Assembly (NCBI RefSeq): GCF_003207895.1
Contig: NZ_NKUB01000004.1
Location: 1-64,000, forward strand
DNA from: Komagataeibacter swingsii
GTDB taxonomy: Bacteria > Pseudomonadota > Alphaproteobacteria > Acetobacterales > Acetobacteraceae
Length of the DNA stretch: 64,000 nt
Reading direction: 5' to 3'
A model generated the notes under the pieces. The model was not told where the DNA came from. It searched no databases and saw only the letters and a program-made list of their open reading frames with translations. A program made the position numbers and the translations under genes. Positions 61,411 to 64,000 of the stretch are shown piece by piece (the stretch's first letter is position 1; every line of letters begins with the position of its first letter).

Positions 61411-62052
61411 TTACACCGCCGGTACCCTGCGGGCCAGTTCCTCCGTCGCCCGCCATTCGGGGCCGACGTAATTGACGATCAGCGTCCTGCGGGTGGCGGC
61501 CAGCGGGCGCGGGATGAAACCATGCCATGAATGCGCGGACGGGATGAACAGCAGCCCCGAATTGAACACGCCCGAAGCCCGTGCCACGGGATCGCCACGC
61601 GGTGTCATGAGGTCCGTTCCCCATTCCGCCGCCTGCGCCCCCATGGAAAGCGGGATCAGCAGCGTCAGCCGCTTGGCCCCGATATCGGTATGGGGTTCAA
61701 GCCAGAACCCGTCCGTATCAAGGCAGAGTTCAAGCCGCAGGGCCGCGTTTTCAAGGCGCGCGCCGCACCTGTTGGTAAAGGCGGCGCGGGTCTGCGCTGT
61801 GTCGAACAGCGCCGCCAGGTGTTCCAGCCCTGTGTTCGCGGCCTGCAGGGCCGGGGTGATGAACAGCCGGTGCCCGTTGCGTCCCGCGCGCTGCCCGCCG
61901 TTGTCGCCACCCATGAAATGGGGTGCTGGAACCCATGCCACCAGTGCCGCGGCCACCGGGGCCGGCAGCACGTCATATAGCTGCCAGTGGGGAAAGGGCC
62001 ATGGTGTGACAGGTGCGGCGGCAAGGGCCGCGATGACGCAATTCGTTTCCAT
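61411..62052 (-). CDS. 2-oxoglutarate/Fe(II)-dependent oxygenase-like protein
   Basis: 213 residues with the P4H-like jelly roll. H121-x-D123 (EPHTDIGAKRLTLLIPL), a distal His in SAHSWHGF (H174 or H177) and the Arg of AATRRTLIVNYVGPEW complete the expected metal and 2-oxoglutarate site. Substrate unknown; similar proteins sit in sugar or lipid modification loci. No good ribosome binding site seen. About 120 bases separate it from the ETF-QO gene. Confidence 0.82.
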   Translation of the reverse strand: METNCVIAALAAAPVTPWPFPHWQLYDVLPAPVAAALVAWVPAPHFMGGDNGGQRAGRNGHRLFITPALQAANTGLEHLAALFDTAQTRAAFTNRCGARLENAALRLELCLDTDGFWLEPHTDIGAKRLTLLIPLSMGAQAAEWGTDLMTPRGDPVARASGVFNSGLLFIPSAHSWHGFIPRPLAATRRTLIVNYVGPEWRATEELARRVPAV

Positions 62053-62107
62053 GATAGGGGTGTTCTGCTGCTTGGGCTACGCTGCCATGGTGGCTTGCGG
62101 CCTGTGG

Positions 62108-63475
62108 TTACAGGGCGCTGGCGTGGCGGGTGGCGCTATCGGCCGTAAGATAGCGGTCAAATACAGCCGCGATATGGCGCACGAAGCTACGCCCCTTTTC
62201 CGTGACCTGCACCTGTTCGCCCGTAACATGGACCAGCCCGTCCGCCACCATGGGGGCAAGGCGGGACAGTTCGGGGGCAAAATGGCTGGCGGGCAGGTGA
62301 TACCGCGCACGGACCTGCCCCAGGTTGACCCGCAGGGCGCACATTACCTGTTCTATGATCGCGGCGCGGACGTGATCCTCCGGCCTCAGCCTTACGCCAC
62401 GCACGACCGGCAGGGTATCCGCGCTGTGGGCCATGAGGCGGGCATAGGCCGCGGAAGACACCGCATTCTGCGTCATGCCACCGGGCAGGGAGGAAATGGC
62501 CGATGCCCCGACCCCGATCAGGTTGGGCGCGCTGTCGGTGGTATAGCCCTGGAAATTGCGGCGCAGCGTGCCCGTGGCCATGGCGCGGGCCATGCTGTCG
62601 CGCGGGCTGACGTAATGATCCAGGCCGACCGGCAGGAACCCTTCGTCACGCAGGACCGCGTCAATCGCCGCGCGCTGGTCGAGGCGCGCCTGCGGGCCGG
62701 GCAGGTCGCCCATCGGCATCAGGGCCTGGCGTTTCTGCTTCCATGGCACATGCGCGTAACCGAAGACCGCCAGCCGGTCCGGGCGCAGGCTGGCCACCGC
62801 GCGGGCCGTACGCGCCACACCCGCCGTATCCTGCCGTGGCAGGCCGTAGATCAGGTCGATGTTGATGGAGTCGACCCCCGCGCCCCGCAGGGCGTTCAGG
62901 CAGTCGCTGGTCTGTTCCCAGCTCTGGATGCGGCCACAGGCATCCTGGACATTCGCGTCAAGGTCCTGCACGCCCATGCTGGCGCGGTTGAACCCGAGTT
63001 CATGCAGCAGGGCGGGATAGTCGGGCGGAAGATGGCGGGGATCGACCTCGATGCTGATTTCAGCATCCGGGGCGATGTCGAAATCCCGGCGGATGGCCTG
63101 CATGACACGGCGCATGGCACTGCCCGGCAGCGTCGTGGGCGTGCCGCCGCCCCATTGCAGGTGCGTCAGCCTGCGGCCGGGGCCGATCAGGGTGATGATG
63201 CGGCGCAGTTCCTCATGCAGCAGGGCGGCATAGGCGGCCCGCGCATCCGCATTGCGCAGCACGGCGGTATTGCACCCGCAGAACCGGCATAGCGTGTCAC
63301 AGAAGGGAACATGCAGGTAAAGGGAAACCGGCTGGCCCGCCGGGAGGGAGGACAGCCATGCGCGACTGTCTTCCGGTCCCACCGCATCACTGAACTGCGT
63401 TGCGGTGGGGTAGCTGGTGTAACGCGGCAGGTTGCCCCCATAGCGGGAAAGCAGGGAACTGTCCGCCGCGTTCAT
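62108..63475 (-). CDS. hemN: Oxygen-independent coproporphyrinogen III oxidase
   Basis: 455 residues, radical-SAM. C59-x3-C63-x2-C66 plus C68 (VPFCDTLCRFCGCN) bind the 4Fe-4S cluster; RYTSYPTATQF is the HemN N-terminus, and LDHYVSPRDSMARAMATGTL and NFQGYTTD are HemN-type. Makes protoporphyrinogen IX without oxygen. ATG 63475 chosen for the family N-terminus; its binding site is weak. Directly follows ompW. Confidence 0.94.
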   Translation of the reverse strand: MNAADSSLLSRYGGNLPRYTSYPTATQFSDAVGPEDSRAWLSSLPAGQPVSLYLHVPFCDTLCRFCGCNTAVLRNADARAAYAALLHEELRRIITLIGPGRRLTHLQWGGGTPTTLPGSAMRRVMQAIRRDFDIAPDAEISIEVDPRHLPPDYPALLHELGFNRASMGVQDLDANVQDACGRIQSWEQTSDCLNALRGAGVDSINIDLIYGLPRQDTAGVARTARAVASLRPDRLAVFGYAHVPWKQKRQALMPMGDLPGPQARLDQRAAIDAVLRDEGFLPVGLDHYVSPRDSMARAMATGTLRRNFQGYTTDSAPNLIGVGASAISSLPGGMTQNAVSSAAYARLMAHSADTLPVVRGVRLRPEDHVRAAIIEQVMCALRVNLGQVRARYHLPASHFAPELSRLAPMVADGLVHVTGEQVQVTEKGRSFVRHIAAVFDRYLTADSATRHASAL

Positions 63476-63479
63476 GCCA

Positions 63480-64000
63480 TTAGAACCGGTAGGCGATACC
63501 GGCGGAAACGACGGTCGGGTCCAGCGAGTCATGGGCCGTGACATGCACGCTTTCGCTGGAGTTTTCAGCCCATGCGTGCATGCGCACGAACATCTGCTTC
63601 ACGTCGAAGTTGAAGAACCAGTTGCCAACCAGCTGGTAATCCACACCGGCGTTGATGGACGGGCCACCGGTGAAGCCGGAGTTCAGCTTGCTGGTCAGGC
63701 CGTTGTTCGCGGCGCTCATGTTGTGGAACCACATGAACGTACCACCCACACCCACATACGGGTTCAGGCGCTTGTGCGGACGGAAGTGCCATGCGACGGT
63801 CACCGTCGGCGGCAGCACCCATGCGCTGCCCACGTCAAGCTTGCCGCCCACTGCGCCGCCTTCGGCCGCCACTTCATGACGGGTGCTGGTCGCGATCAGG
63901 TCCAGCGAGATGTTGTCGGTCACGAAGTATTCGAACGTCAGTTCCGGCATGACCTGGTTGGTGGTCTTGATCCGGGTGCCAGCCAGCGGCGCGCCGTTGG
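63480..64000 (-). CDS. ompW: OmpW family outer-membrane protein, 5' end outside window
   Basis: About 173 C-terminal residues seen. LTFEYFVTDNISLDLIATSTRHEV, then PPTVTVAWHFRPHKRLNPYVGVGGTF and WFFNFDVKQMFVR match OmpW: alternate beta strands, ends VSAGIAYRF with terminal Phe. An eight-strand barrel, possibly a small hydrophobe channel. The frame is open to the right edge. Confidence 0.92.
   Translation of the reverse strand, partial: NGAPLAGTRIKTTNQVMPELTFEYFVTDNISLDLIATSTRHEVAAEGGAVGGKLDVGSAWVLPPTVTVAWHFRPHKRLNPYVGVGGTFMWFHNMSAANNGLTSKLNSGFTGGPSINAGVDYQLVGNWFFNFDVKQMFVRMHAWAENSSESVHVTAHDSLDPTVVSAGIAYRF

Noticed and set aside
1..64000. CRISPR array, prophage, defence island or secondary-metabolite cluster
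   Set aside because: Looked for regular short repeats, phage structural or integrase genes, nuclease/methylase pairs and NRPS/PKS-type large modules; none found.

Overview
The window looks like chromosomal DNA of an acetic acid bacterium (Alphaproteobacteria, Acetobacteraceae, most like Komagataeibacter/Gluconacetobacter). Grounds: high-GC dense coding, hopanoid genes hpnN/hpnL, the alphaproteobacterial split F0 ATP-synthase cluster with a b' subunit, a regulatory PTS chain with a short HprK, and a hemJ-hemE-oriC-type neighbourhood. The genus is an inference from gene content; no rRNA or marker search was possible.

Layout. 1-260: 3' end of an IS5-type insertion sequence. 297-7.1 kb: Gfo/Idh oxidoreductase, a porin, two small genes, a TPP-riboswitch-controlled ThiY-like binding protein, and a stand-alone cytochrome b. 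7.3-14 kb: tRNA-Arg, SDR plus RND pump, gmk, Bcr/CflA exporter. 13.9-18 kb: mlaEF, radA, YigZ, DUF3297. 18.1-21.9 kb: hpnN and hpnL. 22-25.8 kb: riboflavin genes ribD-ribE-ribBA-ribH behind an FMN riboswitch. 25.9-33 kb: aquaporin with altered NPA boxes, DcaP-like porin, small genes, moeB-DsrE-SH3 protein. 33-36.2 kb: pyk, then an AT-rich patch with a methyltransferase and a small secreted protein. 36.2-41.2 kb: F0 ATP synthase operon (atpI-B-E-F'-F) running into two glycosyltransferases. 41.3-50.3 kb: putative lipoprotein, purH, pabC, pabB, ptsP, HPr, EIIA, rapZ, hprK. 50.4-55.4 kb: RidA-like protein, tRNA-Ala(CGC), YggT, DUF2501, hemJ, HAD, hemE, a probable replication origin, maf, tRNA-Ala(GGC). 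55.6-64 kb: MATE exporter, orphan terminator/possible sRNA, etfA-etfB-ETF-QO, 2OG oxygenase, hemN, and the 3' part of ompW.

How the parts connect. The riboflavin block supplies FAD/FMN for the ETF/ETF-QO branch, which feeds the quinone pool used by terminal oxidases in these bacteria. HprK, HPr, EIIA-Man, EI and RapZ form a regulatory, not sugar-importing, PTS. hemE, hemJ and hemN belong to haem synthesis.

Most notable unexplained signals: a roughly 385-bp stretch with 15 GTAC tetranucleotides at the hemE/maf junction that also carries DnaA-box-like sites and an AT-rich tract (probable oriC); a family of paired-hairpin intergenic repeats (six full copies) with two partial copies abutting IS-like termini at the same point; a 12-bp-stem terminator with no gene in front of it; an aquaporin with SPS and NLA in place of both NPA motifs; a cytochrome b gene without its Rieske and c1 partners; and a ribD start whose ribosome binding site lies inside a perfect 9-bp hairpin just after the FMN riboswitch. 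I did not find a defence island, CRISPR array or biosynthetic cluster.
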